A DNA stretch of 64,000 nt from Chitinophaga pinensis DSM 2588 (GCF_000024005.1 NC_013132.1:5140001-5204000), one strand, 5' to 3'. Positions 29,829 through 39,247 are shown, counted from the stretch's first letter. Notes: generated by a model from the letters alone, not told the origin. A program made the numbers and translations.

Positions 29829-29898
29829 ATCGCAGGAACCACTCATTCCATACGGAAGGCAATTCCTGCGATATCATCCATGCCAGTAAAGGCATTTT
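29829..29898 (+). terminator. Tandem terminator hairpins
   Basis: A 10-bp perfect inverted repeat ATCGCAGGAA/TTCCTGCGAT (arms 29829-29838 and 29863-29872) is followed by a second small hairpin, ATGCC/GGCAT (29880-29895), and a TTTT run. It lies just beyond the stop of the rightward RHS-type gene and before the end of the convergent phosphatase gene. Confidence 0.55.
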
Positions 29899-29918
29899 AT
29901 CAAGGTTTCAATATGCTA

Positions 29919-30728
29919 TTAAATGGTGTATTTCTTCTTCAGCTGTTTCAGCTGTTTAGATCCGACGCCCAGCTCTTTCTCAAAGAAGTTCTCTACAGAG
30001 CCATACTTTGTTACGATAGCTGCGAACATCGCCCTGATATATTCTGGTCTGAGTTCCATCGCCTTACGAACAGTCTGTTCATCCAGTCCTGTGCCTGTTG
30101 TAAATGATTTGAACATCCGGGCATTCATGGGTTCCAGGTATACATTGCTCGCTACATAATCGGCTTCAATTGTTTCCTGTGGTACGCCCAGGGCATACAG
30201 GAATAGTGCTGTTGCCATACCGGTACGGTCACGGCCACCGGTACAGTGGTACATGATCGCTTCACCTTCAGGTAATTCCAGCAGCTGCCGGAACAGGGGC
30301 CTGTAACGCTCGCCTAACGGAGTTGTATTGCTATAGAATTTCTCAAGGAAGCCACCTTCTTTGATCTGCTGGATGATCTGTCCTGCACCAGGCAGACTAT
30401 CACTGCCAGCCGGACTGAGAGTATATTTAGTACCCGGTAGCAGATGATCTGGAGCAGCGGCGGATTCTTTTACACCACGGAAGTCGATCACCGTATGGAT
30501 ATTACGTTTTTCAAGTGTTACCAGGTCCTGTTCCGTCAACTTGCTTACATCCGCAGAACGGTACACTTTGCCCCAGGTTACAGTTTTACCATCCTTGGTG
30601 GTATATCCGCCGGCATCGCGAAAGTTAACGGTGCCCTGCATCTTTACCACACGTTTGGAACTATCTGCCAACTGGGCAAACGAGATATACGGCACCAGCA
30701 AGGCGCAGGCCAATACAAATTTTTTCAT
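29919..30728 (-). CDS. Secreted tyrosine/lipid phosphatase-like protein (MptpB type)
   Basis: A 269-residue protein with a signal peptide (MKKFVLACALLVPYISFAQ). The catalytic loop HCTGGRDRTG (Cys162, Arg168) is the CX5R phosphatase signature with the Asp and Arg pattern of the MptpB/LipA group, which acts on phosphotyrosine, phosphoserine and phosphoinositides. An N-terminal FRDAGGY segment and the VIDFRG strand are also typical. It is expected in the periplasm or outside. It starts 30 bases after the end of a TonB receptor gene in the same direction, so the pair may be co-transcribed and may release phosphate from an imported or surface substrate. Confidence 0.9.
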   Translation of the reverse strand: MKKFVLACALLVPYISFAQLADSSKRVVKMQGTVNFRDAGGYTTKDGKTVTWGKVYRSADVSKLTEQDLVTLEKRNIHTVIDFRGVKESAAAPDHLLPGTKYTLSPAGSDSLPGAGQIIQQIKEGGFLEKFYSNTTPLGERYRPLFRQLLELPEGEAIMYHCTGGRDRTGMATALFLYALGVPQETIEADYVASNVYLEPMNARMFKSFTTGTGLDEQTVRKAMELRPEYIRAMFAAIVTKYGSVENFFEKELGVGSKQLKQLKKKYTI

Positions 30729-30758
30729 ATTACAGCTGTTTTGTCTTTTTTGAGAAAG

Positions 30759-33644
30759 TTATTTGATAATATCCCAACGAATACCTGCCTGCCCGCGGCT
30801 ACCATACCACTCTGTCGAGGTTACACGGCGTTTGTCGCCCATGTATAATCTGAGGGGTTCATTGGTCAGGTTATTCAGCTCTACGAAAACGCGCAGGCTT
30901 TTAGTGATGTTGACTGTTGCAGAAGCGTCGATGGTGAAGTTCTTGTCTGTCCATACATAGAAGTCCTTACCTGCCGCCTGATTGATCGTTTCTACGGAAG
31001 CGCCGCGGTAGTTGCCCGCCAGACGTACCATGATGCCATTACGTTCGTAAAACAGGATGCTGTTGAAGATGTTTTTAGACTGGTTGGGAAGACTTGTTTT
31101 GTCCGACAGACCAGTACCGGTTCTTGGTACTTCCACTTCAGAGTGGATATAGGTGTAGTTGAATTCTACGCCCAGACCAGCAAGGATACCAGGCAGGAAA
31201 CTCAGGCGTTTATTGATACCGCCTTCAAAACCAAAGAGTTTAGCATCATTCAGGTTCCTTGCCTGCGTCAGTACATAACTGCCGCCATTCTCAGAATACG
31301 TGGTTCTGTCAGAGAAGATCACGTCTTTGATCTGTTTGTAGAATACTCCTCCGGATAACAAACCGATGTTATTGAAGTAATATTCTCCCATTACATCGAA
31401 ATTGCTGGAGAAGGTTGGTTTCAAAGCAGGATTTCCCCTGGTGATGGTTACAGGTGATTTTGAATTATCGATCGACTCACCTGGTGTCAGGTCGGTAAAG
31501 TTTGGACGGATAAAAGTACGGGTATAAGCTGCACGCAGGTTTGCATGATCATTGAGCGCGTATTTCAGGTGCAACATCGGTAACAGCGCATTGTAGTTGT
31601 TTTTCACTTCTACGTCACTGATATTAGTAGCGCCACTTGTAGCATCTTTGGTCGCTTTGGAACCCTGCATGTTCAATGATGTATACTCATTTCGCACACC
31701 GGCCACGATCTTTAGTTTGTCAGTAGCATCTATTTCTGCCATCGCATAACCAGCGGCTACGTTTTCTGTGCCGGTATAGATATTAGTTGCGTTAGAAGCG
31801 GAGGTATAGTCACCGAAACCATTGGCTTTCAAGGTCGCCGGGTCGTACAGATTGAGGAGTTGCTCCTTGGTGATAGGGTCCATCATCAGATTATCATGAT
31901 TGCTCTTCAGTTTTGTAAAGAAACCCGCTTTTTCCGGGAAAGCTGTTCGCTGTAACTGGGAAAGTGTCAGCAAAGCAGGCGAATTGGGGATACCCAGGGC
32001 TGCCCCCGGCAGGTACACGATATTGGAGCCGAAAGTAGACGTGCGGTCCTTATGTCGGTATTTACCACCGAATTTCAGGTTCACCTTAGTAGCAACATTC
32101 ACTTTGAAATTCAGCTGTGCGGTTTTGTCATGCTCTTTGGTATCCAGCTGAGAGATGACCAGCTGTTGTAAAGTCAGTTTGGAGGCATCCATTACTTCTG
32201 AAGGATCTTTTAAACCAGCGTCAAAATGCAGGGGATCTCCGCCAATGCCATCTGGTGAGTCAAATCCCCAGTAACGTTTGCCGTCTGAAGAGAGATTATT
32301 GAATCCACCGTTGATTTTCTGGCGGAAGGTAGCAATAGGTAAGCCTTTATTGTTGTTTGTCGGAGGTGTTTCCAGGAAGAATTTAGTGTAATAGTCGCTC
32401 ACTGCCCAGTCCATTTTTATGCGGGAAGACAGCTGATGCTCACCACCTAATTCTGCACCGTTTAATGTGGTCTGGTAGTAAGAGTAACGGTAGTTATACT
32501 GATAACGGCTGTTATTATAGTCAACATAAGATTCATATACAGGACGGATATCGTTAAATTTATCCATCAGTCCACGGAAATAGATCTTATTGCTGGTGTT
32601 GAATTTATATTCCAGTCCTACATTACCGCCATAAGTCTGGCGACGGCCCATATATCTTTTCAGCATCACGGTACTGATGGATTTCTGCTGGGTAGGATCG
32701 GTCAGACCGGTATTGTACGCGATATCATAAGAATCGGTTCCCCATTGTCTGTCCCAGATTGCGCCGGCTACCATTACACCCAGTTTACCTTTAAAGAAAC
32801 GGTCACCGTATACGACAGAACCATTGTAGGTGCCATTCTGAGAGAAGGTATTGTAACCGCCGGCAGCGCTGACATTCAACTGTCTTTTTGCCGGAGCGGT
32901 GCGGGTAATGAAGTTAATACTGCCACCAATAGCGTCGCCTTCCATATCAGGTGTCAGGGCTTTGGCAACCTGTACATACTGGATCATTTCGGAAGGAACA
33001 GCATCCAGGACAGAGTTCCGTCCGCCAGTTACGTTGGCGCTCGGCAGGCGGCTGCCATTGAACATGGTAGATGTCCAGGCGAAAGGCGTTCCTCTTACTG
33101 TCGCGGCATCTGCTTCTCCGTGGTAGCGGGCGACGGCGACACCCTGTACGCGTTGTACCGCTTCCGCGGCATTACGATCGGGTAATTTACCAATCGCATC
33201 TGCCGCGATCACGTCCATTATTGCGAGGGAGTTCTTTTTGATACTCAGGGCTTTGATCTGGGACGGCGCCATTGTACCTTTTACCAGTACCTCACCCAAT
33301 TGGCCTTCAGTAGGTGTCAGTATGATCACACCGGCATCATTGATACCGTTTTTAACATCGAGTTCTATTTCTTCTGATGTATGTCCTATATAAGATACCA
33401 GGACCTTTACTTTGCCTGTTGTATGTGTGTTGAGTGTAAAACTTCCGTTCAGGTCAGTAGAGGTGCTTTGTCTTGTAGCAGGACTTTGTACGGATGCGCC
33501 AGGTAACTGTCCTTCTTTACCTGACACGGTTCCTTTAATAGTCTGTGCATTTGTAAACATCGCTGGCAATACCATGGCTGACAATAATATTAGTCTTGCC
33601 GGCGATATTACCTGTGTTGTTTTCTGCTTAAAAAGAAAATACAT
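30759..33644 (-). CDS. TonB-dependent receptor with carboxypeptidase-like N-domain
   Basis: A 961-residue outer membrane receptor. The ATG at 33644 precedes a signal peptide ending near MFTNAQ. Then come the carboxypeptidase-D-regulatory-like domain (IKGTVSGKEGQLPGASV...SYIGHTSEEIEL), a plug domain with KLPDRNAAEAVQRVQGV and GGSINFITRT, and a beta-barrel ending AGIRWDIIK. The plug wording is that of the large TonB receptors (TIGR01782-like) involved in uptake of organic substrates. No SusD gene adjoins; the next gene is a secreted phosphatase. A substrate such as a phosphorylated compound is only a guess. Confidence 0.9.
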   Translation of the reverse strand: MYFLFKQKTTQVISPARLILLSAMVLPAMFTNAQTIKGTVSGKEGQLPGASVQSPATRQSTSTDLNGSFTLNTHTTGKVKVLVSYIGHTSEEIELDVKNGINDAGVIILTPTEGQLGEVLVKGTMAPSQIKALSIKKNSLAIMDVIAADAIGKLPDRNAAEAVQRVQGVAVARYHGEADAATVRGTPFAWTSTMFNGSRLPSANVTGGRNSVLDAVPSEMIQYVQVAKALTPDMEGDAIGGSINFITRTAPAKRQLNVSAAGGYNTFSQNGTYNGSVVYGDRFFKGKLGVMVAGAIWDRQWGTDSYDIAYNTGLTDPTQQKSISTVMLKRYMGRRQTYGGNVGLEYKFNTSNKIYFRGLMDKFNDIRPVYESYVDYNNSRYQYNYRYSYYQTTLNGAELGGEHQLSSRIKMDWAVSDYYTKFFLETPPTNNNKGLPIATFRQKINGGFNNLSSDGKRYWGFDSPDGIGGDPLHFDAGLKDPSEVMDASKLTLQQLVISQLDTKEHDKTAQLNFKVNVATKVNLKFGGKYRHKDRTSTFGSNIVYLPGAALGIPNSPALLTLSQLQRTAFPEKAGFFTKLKSNHDNLMMDPITKEQLLNLYDPATLKANGFGDYTSASNATNIYTGTENVAAGYAMAEIDATDKLKIVAGVRNEYTSLNMQGSKATKDATSGATNISDVEVKNNYNALLPMLHLKYALNDHANLRAAYTRTFIRPNFTDLTPGESIDNSKSPVTITRGNPALKPTFSSNFDVMGEYYFNNIGLLSGGVFYKQIKDVIFSDRTTYSENGGSYVLTQARNLNDAKLFGFEGGINKRLSFLPGILAGLGVEFNYTYIHSEVEVPRTGTGLSDKTSLPNQSKNIFNSILFYERNGIMVRLAGNYRGASVETINQAAGKDFYVWTDKNFTIDASATVNITKSLRVFVELNNLTNEPLRLYMGDKRRVTSTEWYGSRGQAGIRWDIIK

Positions 33645-33860
33645 GTCGTATGATTTTCCACAAAATTGTCCCTTCCTGATTGCCTGTGCGACCGTATGCA
33701 ACGAATGCTACCTACAGGCGTTCTTTTCAGTCGAGACGTACGTACAAAGATTGAAAATCAAATATTTAAAGAAGGTTAAGAAATCGTTACCGAATAGTCT
33801 TACAGGAGATGAAACCGCGTGTTTTATCAACGAATACCATCAACGATTGTGGTTGTTTAA

Positions 33861-33982
33861 GATGGGATCTCCGACTGACGCTCTTTGAAGTGCTCATATA
33901 TGGAGCCTGGGAGGCGTGTTGGGCTTTGAGATGTCTATTTAATGCTGAGCATACTTCAAGAGCTAAGGCCAGGGTCCCCATC
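33861..33982. repeat. 122-bp imperfect inverted-repeat element
   Basis: The arms at 33861-33896 and 33946-33982 are imperfect inverted copies: both begin GATGGG at the outside and end GAAG..TGCTCA at the inside, with GCTCTT(T) between. The element lies in the 482-base gap between the divergent TonB receptor and AraC genes, which otherwise shows no gene. It could be a small mobile-element remnant or a structured RNA. A 64-codon leftward frame covers it but has no other support. Confidence 0.5.
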
Positions 33983-34126
33983 TGAAATCCTTCGCTGTGA
34001 AGGGATTGTCTCCATTCAACACTCTTTCAAGAGATAACGTCTTTGTAAATCATGTTTGGTACTGGTTTTCATCAAGATAACATTGTGATAACATTGTTTT
34101 TATATTTTAGCAACACGAGCACACAT

Positions 34127-35368
34127 ATGATCTATGTTATTGCAATAGGGACTTTCCAGGCATTTACAGCCGTTCTATTACTATGGACGAACAGATTGAA
34201 AAGTAAGGCGGACGCTTTGCTTATTTTGCTGTTGTTATGTATTGCCGCCCATCTGGCGACAAAATTCTATATCTATACTGTTGTCAGTGATGCGCATATC
34301 CGGTTACAGATGAACACCTTCATTGGTTTCTGTTATGGTCCGCTGCTTTATCTATATACACTTAAAAATAAAGATGAATCGTTCATTCCTGCGTCGCGTT
34401 GGTATGTGTTCATTCCGTTTATATTAGGTGCGATCGGTTATCTGACTGTCGTATGTGTACTGGAATTCTCTTTACAGGCGGGATATGCGGCTTTGCTGGT
34501 CTATAATCAGATTTCGACCTGGACGATGTTAGCTGCCGGCGCGTTTTTTCCTATGCTGACGCTCCGGGTCGCGCGAAAAAATCTGCGCAATAAACCACAG
34601 GAGTTACAGCTGATAGAATGGATCTCTTATTGTTTGTTAGCGATCACCGTTGTTTCACTTATTTTTCAGGGTATCAATGCATTGCACCTGTTAGGATATC
34701 AGGACCAGATCTTTTGCAGGGACATTATATATTCGATCCTGCTGGTGGTGTGTTTTATCATTATCCGTTATAAATATGTGGCAGTCGTTCCGCCGGCGAT
34801 GTATGTGGAAACAGTTGTAATACCAGCCATTCAGGAAGAGATACCTGCAGAGAAGGCAAATGTGATCGATATACCGGAAGCTGTAATGGAAATTGAACCA
34901 TTACCGGCGCATGTTGCGATAGTACAGGATTCGGCGATAGACGATGAAGATATCAGTGCACAGTCCTCTCCTGTTCGCAGAACCCAATTGTCGATTACCG
35001 AGCATCGTGAGATCATGGATAAGCTGGAACAACACCTGCAACGAACAAGGATATTTACGGATGCGGATCTGAATATGGATAAACTGGCGGGTTCCGTTGG
35101 CATCAGCAAATACCATCTTTCCGAAGCGTTGAATTCCTATGCTTCCAAAAGCTTTTATCAGTTTATTAATGAAATGCGCATCGAACGAGCTATCCAACAG
35201 ATGCAGTTTATGAGTAGCAGAGCGCTTCCTGTAAATGTACTGACCCTCGCTTTTGATTGCGGCTTCAAGGCCAAGTCTTCGTTTAATCAGTATTTTAAGA
35301 AAATAACGGGGCTGACGCCCACGGCATACCTCCGTTCCGTCGCCGAGATGCGGACTGAAACATTGTAA
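34127..35368 (+). CDS. Membrane AraC-type regulator
   Basis: A 413-residue regulator whose first 240 residues form about seven membrane helices, starting at the ATG at 34127 (MIYVIAIGTFQAFTAVLLL). A linker rich in Glu, Ile and Val follows, then an AraC helix-turn-helix domain with DLNMDKLAGSVGISKYHLSEALN and VLTLAFDCGFKAKSSFNQYFKKITGLTP, the family signature. Such 7TM-AraC proteins are common in Bacteroidota and bind DNA while staying in the inner membrane. It diverges from the TonB receptor gene and may control that or the downstream genes. The longer frame from 34052 lacks support. Confidence 0.88.
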   Translation: MIYVIAIGTFQAFTAVLLLWTNRLKSKADALLILLLLCIAAHLATKFYIYTVVSDAHIRLQMNTFIGFCYGPLLYLYTLKNKDESFIPASRWYVFIPFILGAIGYLTVVCVLEFSLQAGYAALLVYNQISTWTMLAAGAFFPMLTLRVARKNLRNKPQELQLIEWISYCLLAITVVSLIFQGINALHLLGYQDQIFCRDIIYSILLVVCFIIIRYKYVAVVPPAMYVETVVIPAIQEEIPAEKANVIDIPEAVMEIEPLPAHVAIVQDSAIDDEDISAQSSPVRRTQLSITEHREIMDKLEQHLQRTRIFTDADLNMDKLAGSVGISKYHLSEALNSYASKSFYQFINEMRIERAIQQMQFMSSRALPVNVLTLAFDCGFKAKSSFNQYFKKITGLTPTAYLRSVAEMRTETL

Positions 35369-35375
35369 TCTTTCC

Positions 35376-35383
35376 TATCTTTG
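35376..35383 (+). promoter_or_regulatory. TATCTTTG -7 element close to the start codon
   Basis: A match to TAnnTTTG ends 5 bases before the ATG at 35389. It would start transcription at about the initiation codon, so the DUF2809 transcript may be leaderless. A -33 element is not evident. Confidence 0.4.
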
Positions 35384-35388
35384 GCTAT

Positions 35389-35793
35389 ATGAGCCCTATC
35401 AAAACAAGGAAAGTCCTCCTTTATTTCATACTGTTTTTACTGACAATCCCATTAGGTCTGGCTACCCGCCGTTATCCCGGTTATTTTCCGTCTATCATAA
35501 GTGTTTATGGCGGTGATATACTGTATGCCACCTGTCTGTTCTTCCTTTTACGCTTTCTCTTCCCGGTTACAGAATTACTGAAAATTGGCATTATCAGCTA
35601 TCTTGCCTGCATTGCCATTGAGTTACAACAGCTGTATAAAGCCCCGTGGATCGTGGAACTGAGAAGAACATTTCCCTTTGGGCTGATACTGGGCTATGAT
35701 TTTGCCCTCAGCGACTGTGTCTGCTATTTCATAGGTTGCTTACTTGGTCTGGGTATTGGCTGGTTACTGGAACACCGTAGCTTTGCTCACTAA
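35389..35793 (+). CDS. DUF2809 membrane protein
   Basis: A 134-residue integral membrane protein with four hydrophobic segments. It shows the DUF2809 pattern: GLATRRYPGYFP, then VYGGDILYATCLFFLLRFLFP, EL.QLY.APW, and a C-terminal DCVCYFIGCLLG. The family is small, of unknown function, with conserved Arg and Asp residues near the membrane face. It lies 20 bases after the AraC-type gene and 71 bases before the GH5 gene, all in the same direction. Confidence 0.92.
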   Translation: MSPIKTRKVLLYFILFLLTIPLGLATRRYPGYFPSIISVYGGDILYATCLFFLLRFLFPVTELLKIGIISYLACIAIELQQLYKAPWIVELRRTFPFGLILGYDFALSDCVCYFIGCLLGLGIGWLLEHRSFAH

Positions 35794-35864
35794 ACTCCTT
35801 TCCTGTTTTCCCATAAATGCCTATTTTCTCCTTCGGCAATTTTATTCGTTATAATAAATTGGTT

Positions 35865-37637
35865 ATGAAACTATTTAAAAGCGTCACGTTATTATTACTA
35901 TCATCCATTTCCCTCAAACCATTACAGGGATGGAGCCAGGGATTTCTTGCAGCCCAGGGCGCCAAAATTGTAAATGAAAAGGGAGAAAATGTACTGTTGC
36001 GGGGTATCGGTATGGGAGGCTGGATGCTTCAGGAAGGGTATATGCTCCGGGTAAATGGTGAAGGCCAGCAATATAAGATCCGCGCTGGCATTGAAAAGCT
36101 GATTGGTCCGGAGAAAACACAGGAGTTCTACGACGCCTGGCTGAACAATCACACGACGAAAGCGGACATTGATTCTCTGAAAGCCTGGGGATTTAATTCC
36201 GTTCGTTTACCCATGCACTTTAATCTGTATACCCTGCCGGTTGACAAAGAGCCTGTCGCCGGACAAAACACCTGGCTGGAAAAGGGATTTACGATGACGG
36301 ACAGCCTGCTGTCCTGGTGTAAGGCCAATCATATGTACCTGATCCTGGATCTGCACGCAGCGCCAGGCGGACAGGGGAATGACCTGAATATCTCCGACAG
36401 GGATGGTTCCAAACCTTCTTTATGGGAAAGTGAGCCTGACCGTCTGAAGACCATTGCGCTCTGGAAAAAACTGGCCGAACGTTACCATAATGAACCTTAT
36501 ATCGGTGCATACGATATCCTGAATGAGCCTAATTATGGCTTTGAAGATCCGGACAGTGACAAAAACGGTCTGAAGGAGCAAAACAACGTTCCTCTGAAAA
36601 AACTTATGCAGGATATTACCCGCGCTATCCGGGAAGTAGATGACCGCCATATCATCATTATTGAGGGAAATGGCTGGGGAAACAATTACAACGGCATCCT
36701 GCCGCCATGGGATAAGAACATGGTGCTGAGTTTTCATAAATACTGGAATCTGAACGACACGAAATCTATACAGCATATCCTTGACTTCCGCCAGAAATAC
36801 AATGTGCCGGTATGGTTGGGTGAAACCGGTGAAAACTCTAATGTATGGTTCACAGAAGCGATCCGTTTATTTGAAAAGAACAATATAGGCTGGTCCTGGT
36901 GGCCGCTGAAGAAACTAGGCGCTAATAACCCACTGGAGATCATGCCAAATGACAACTACATGCGCGTAATAGACTATGTTAGCGGTAAAGGCAGCGCACC
37001 GTCTGCAGATGTAGCCTACGAAGGACTGATGGAAGTAGCCAGAGGTGCAAATATCAACCGGAACATCCTGCACCGTGATGTGATTGATGCGATGATCCGC
37101 CAGCCGTTCAGTGATAAAACGCTTCCATTTAAAGCCAATAATATCAATAACAAAGGCGAAATCAAAGCGGTAGATTATGATCTGGGTGCATTACGGGCAG
37201 CTTATTTTGATACAGATACGGCTAACTATCGCATTTCCAACCCGAAATGGACTGGCGGCAATCGCGGCAGAACATATCGTAACGACGGTATTGACATCGT
37301 TGCTGATTCGACAGAAAAGGATACTTATTATGTAACGGATATTGTGACCGGTGAGTGGATGAAGTATACGGTGACTGTACTGCTGAAAGGCAGATATAAT
37401 ATTTCATTTGTGGCGGCTCCTGGTAAAACTCCGGGTAAACTGGCGCTGAGTATTGACGGTAAACCTATTGGAAAAGTAACGGTTATTCCGGCGAAAGAGA
37501 ACACCAATGGCGCATGGCAGACCTATACCCTCAATAACATTCCGTTAAAGAATGGCCGCCAAACCCTCCGCTTATCCGCCGAATCGGGAGGATTTGACCT
37601 GAAGGCCATCCGTTTTGAGAAGTCCCCTGTCCCGTAA
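35865..37637 (+). CDS. GH5-family glycoside hydrolase with C-terminal carbohydrate-binding module
   Basis: A 590-residue secreted enzyme. The ATG at 35865 begins a signal peptide (MKLFKSVTLLLLSS); a longer frame from 35817 would hide it. The GH5 barrel shows LRGIGMGGWM, WGFNSVRLPMHF, DLHAAPGGQ, the acid/base Glu221 in ILNEPN and the nucleophile Glu320 in WLGETGEN. Residues of about 430-590 form a beta-sandwich resembling CBM6/CBM35 (YRNDGIDIV, WMKYTVTV, GRQTLRLSAESGGFDLKAIRFE). It should act on beta-glucan or mannan-type polysaccharide at the surface. The stop is followed at once by the heptamer arrays. Confidence 0.9.
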   Translation: MKLFKSVTLLLLSSISLKPLQGWSQGFLAAQGAKIVNEKGENVLLRGIGMGGWMLQEGYMLRVNGEGQQYKIRAGIEKLIGPEKTQEFYDAWLNNHTTKADIDSLKAWGFNSVRLPMHFNLYTLPVDKEPVAGQNTWLEKGFTMTDSLLSWCKANHMYLILDLHAAPGGQGNDLNISDRDGSKPSLWESEPDRLKTIALWKKLAERYHNEPYIGAYDILNEPNYGFEDPDSDKNGLKEQNNVPLKKLMQDITRAIREVDDRHIIIIEGNGWGNNYNGILPPWDKNMVLSFHKYWNLNDTKSIQHILDFRQKYNVPVWLGETGENSNVWFTEAIRLFEKNNIGWSWWPLKKLGANNPLEIMPNDNYMRVIDYVSGKGSAPSADVAYEGLMEVARGANINRNILHRDVIDAMIRQPFSDKTLPFKANNINNKGEIKAVDYDLGALRAAYFDTDTANYRISNPKWTGGNRGRTYRNDGIDIVADSTEKDTYYVTDIVTGEWMKYTVTVLLKGRYNISFVAAPGKTPGKLALSIDGKPIGKVTVIPAKENTNGAWQTYTLNNIPLKNGRQTLRLSAESGGFDLKAIRFEKSPVP

Positions 37638-37871
37638 ATAATTAGGAATTAGGAATTAAGAATTAAGAATTGGAATGCAGCGGAGATCTTCGCGTTTTAA
37701 TTCTTAATTCTTAATTCTTAATTCTTAATTCTTAATTCTTAATTCTTAATTCTTAATTCTTAATTCTTAATTCTTAATTCTTAATTCTTAATTCTTAATT
37801 CTTAATTCTTAATTCTTAATTCTTAATTCTTAATTCTTAATTCTTAATTCTTAATTCTTAATTCTTAATTC
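37638..37871. repeat. Heptamer inverted array: GAATTAR arm, core, 25 x TTAATTC
   Basis: Directly after the GH5 stop come about four copies of GAATTAG/GAATTAA. They are followed by a core ATGCAGCGGAGATCTTCGCG and then 25 uninterrupted copies of TTAATTC (37697-37871). The two arms are complementary, so the region can fold into a hairpin. The unit contains stop codons and its length of 7 puts a stop in every frame on both strands. The last C is shared with the end of the first IS copy. Such a perfect array is expected to change copy number. Confidence 0.95.
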
Positions 37872-37933
37872 TATAGTGTCCGGTTAAAATTGGGATTACC
37901 CCTTTATTCCTTTTAAACTCAATATAGATGGGA

Positions 37934-37976
37934 GGGGCTTACTGCTATTATAAAAGCAAGCCCCCCCTCTTTTTTT
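37934..37976 (+). terminator. Rho-independent terminator inside the left end of IS copy 1
   Basis: GGGGCTT pairs with AAGCCCC across a 16-base loop, followed by TCTTTTTTT. It ends rightward transcription entering the element from the GH5 side and would keep it from producing antisense to the transposase. Compared with copy 2, one stem pair is altered (GCAAG versus GTAAG). Confidence 0.7.
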
Positions 37977-39213
37977 AAAAGGAGAATAATTTCAATTGCA
38001 GGTTTATCTGATCTGGCCCCTTATTATGCTGTAAAAGTGCATACTCGGGTTCTGCCAGAAAATTCATTAGGTGGATATAAGTGTAAAGATGTAACCTTAG
38101 AAAGCCAGTTAGGTTACTAAAAGACCATTTTTTACTCCCTTTCTCTGTCAGCTTGTCTTTTACGATCTTTGTCAGTAAATCCTTTATTAGCGTGCACCAG
38201 AGCTGTATACTTATAGCATTCTTGTTTTCACCTAAAAAATTGTTTAATTGAGAGTTCTGCTTAATTCTTTTAAAAAGCATTTCGATTGCCCATCGCTTTT
38301 GATACAATTTCCTGATCGTTGTCGGCGTATAAGTAAAATTGTTTGTTAACAGATGTATTTTCTTTTTTGTATTTCTATCGTAAATGCTGATTACACGCGC
38401 CGTCTGTACAGGACTTTTCTCCTCTGTTAGAGGGTTACCTAGTTGAATAACCCAATCTTTTAAGATACCTTTTCTTTTATGGAGTATTTTTAATCTGTTT
38501 CGTGTCAATAATTTTATTTTCATACTCTTGGTTACACGAGTTACCCACGTGATCTCTTTTTCAGTCCATTCCTTCATGAGTTTATAGTTCACATAAGCTC
38601 TATCCATGGCTATTATAGAACCTGGCAAGAGCTCTAACTGTGGCATAATGATTCTATCATTTTTGGCAGCTTCCGTCAGAATAGTAAAGCTTGGTAGTTC
38701 TGTTTTGGCCGTCATCAATACGTGCGCCTTTATTCCTCCCTTCTTTCTGCCGTCCATTCTAATTACACCTGCCCCCTTCATTACATTAGAAAATAGGCTG
38801 ACCGTCGTCGAGTCCACTATGAATAACCGGTCAACCAACGATTTTCTCTTTCGGCTGTCCGGGGAAAACGCTTGATAATGATGGTTATATAGACGATGAT
38901 AGAGCTTTTCAAAAAACGCCACCGGACGCGTCCTGTTAGCATCGGAAATAGTGCTTCGACGCGGGGTATGTTTAATGCCCAAATGGTGAAGCCGATGCTG
39001 GTTGGCTAACAATCCTGTATGAAGCTCTCGTAATGAAGTACACTGATGAAAACTACTAAATAGCATTGTTACCAAATGGTCAAAAGCCTTAAAATGCTTA
39101 TAATAGTAATCTGCGTTTGTCTCTCTACAGACTTTATCTATCAACGTGGTTGGTATAAAAGAAAGTAGTTGATTAAAAATCGGCTGTCCGGAAAAAAATT
39201 TACTTTTGCTCAT
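37975..39213 (-). CDS. IS4-family transposase, copy 1
   Basis: A 412-residue DDE transposase with the DUF4372-type N-terminus (QPIFNQLLSFIP, YYKHFKAFDHLVTMLF). The catalytic core has VDSTTVSLF (first Asp), MDRAYVNY (second Asp) and YQKRWAIEMLFKRIKQN, the Y-R-E-K signature bearing the Glu. The frame is intact, so the element may be active. It differs from copy 2 at one residue (EEKSPV here, EEKTPV there). Confidence 0.95.
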   Translation of the reverse strand: MSKSKFFSGQPIFNQLLSFIPTTLIDKVCRETNADYYYKHFKAFDHLVTMLFSSFHQCTSLRELHTGLLANQHRLHHLGIKHTPRRSTISDANRTRPVAFFEKLYHRLYNHHYQAFSPDSRKRKSLVDRLFIVDSTTVSLFSNVMKGAGVIRMDGRKKGGIKAHVLMTAKTELPSFTILTEAAKNDRIIMPQLELLPGSIIAMDRAYVNYKLMKEWTEKEITWVTRVTKSMKIKLLTRNRLKILHKRKGILKDWVIQLGNPLTEEKSPVQTARVISIYDRNTKKKIHLLTNNFTYTPTTIRKLYQKRWAIEMLFKRIKQNSQLNNFLGENKNAISIQLWCTLIKDLLTKIVKDKLTEKGSKKWSFSNLTGFLRLHLYTYIHLMNFLAEPEYALLQHNKGPDQINLQLKLFSF

Positions 39214-39247
39214 AAGTAAGTTCTAGTGTGGTAACTTAAACTTACTG

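Noticed and set aside
33787..33981. 64-codon leftward frame in the gap between TonB receptor and AraC genes
   Set aside because: It covers the inverted-repeat element, has no recognisable domain and no promoter; coding is less likely than a structural repeat.
37697..37871. Could the dense repeat array be a CRISPR array?
   Set aside because: The unit is 7 bases with no spacers, and there is no cas gene in the window.
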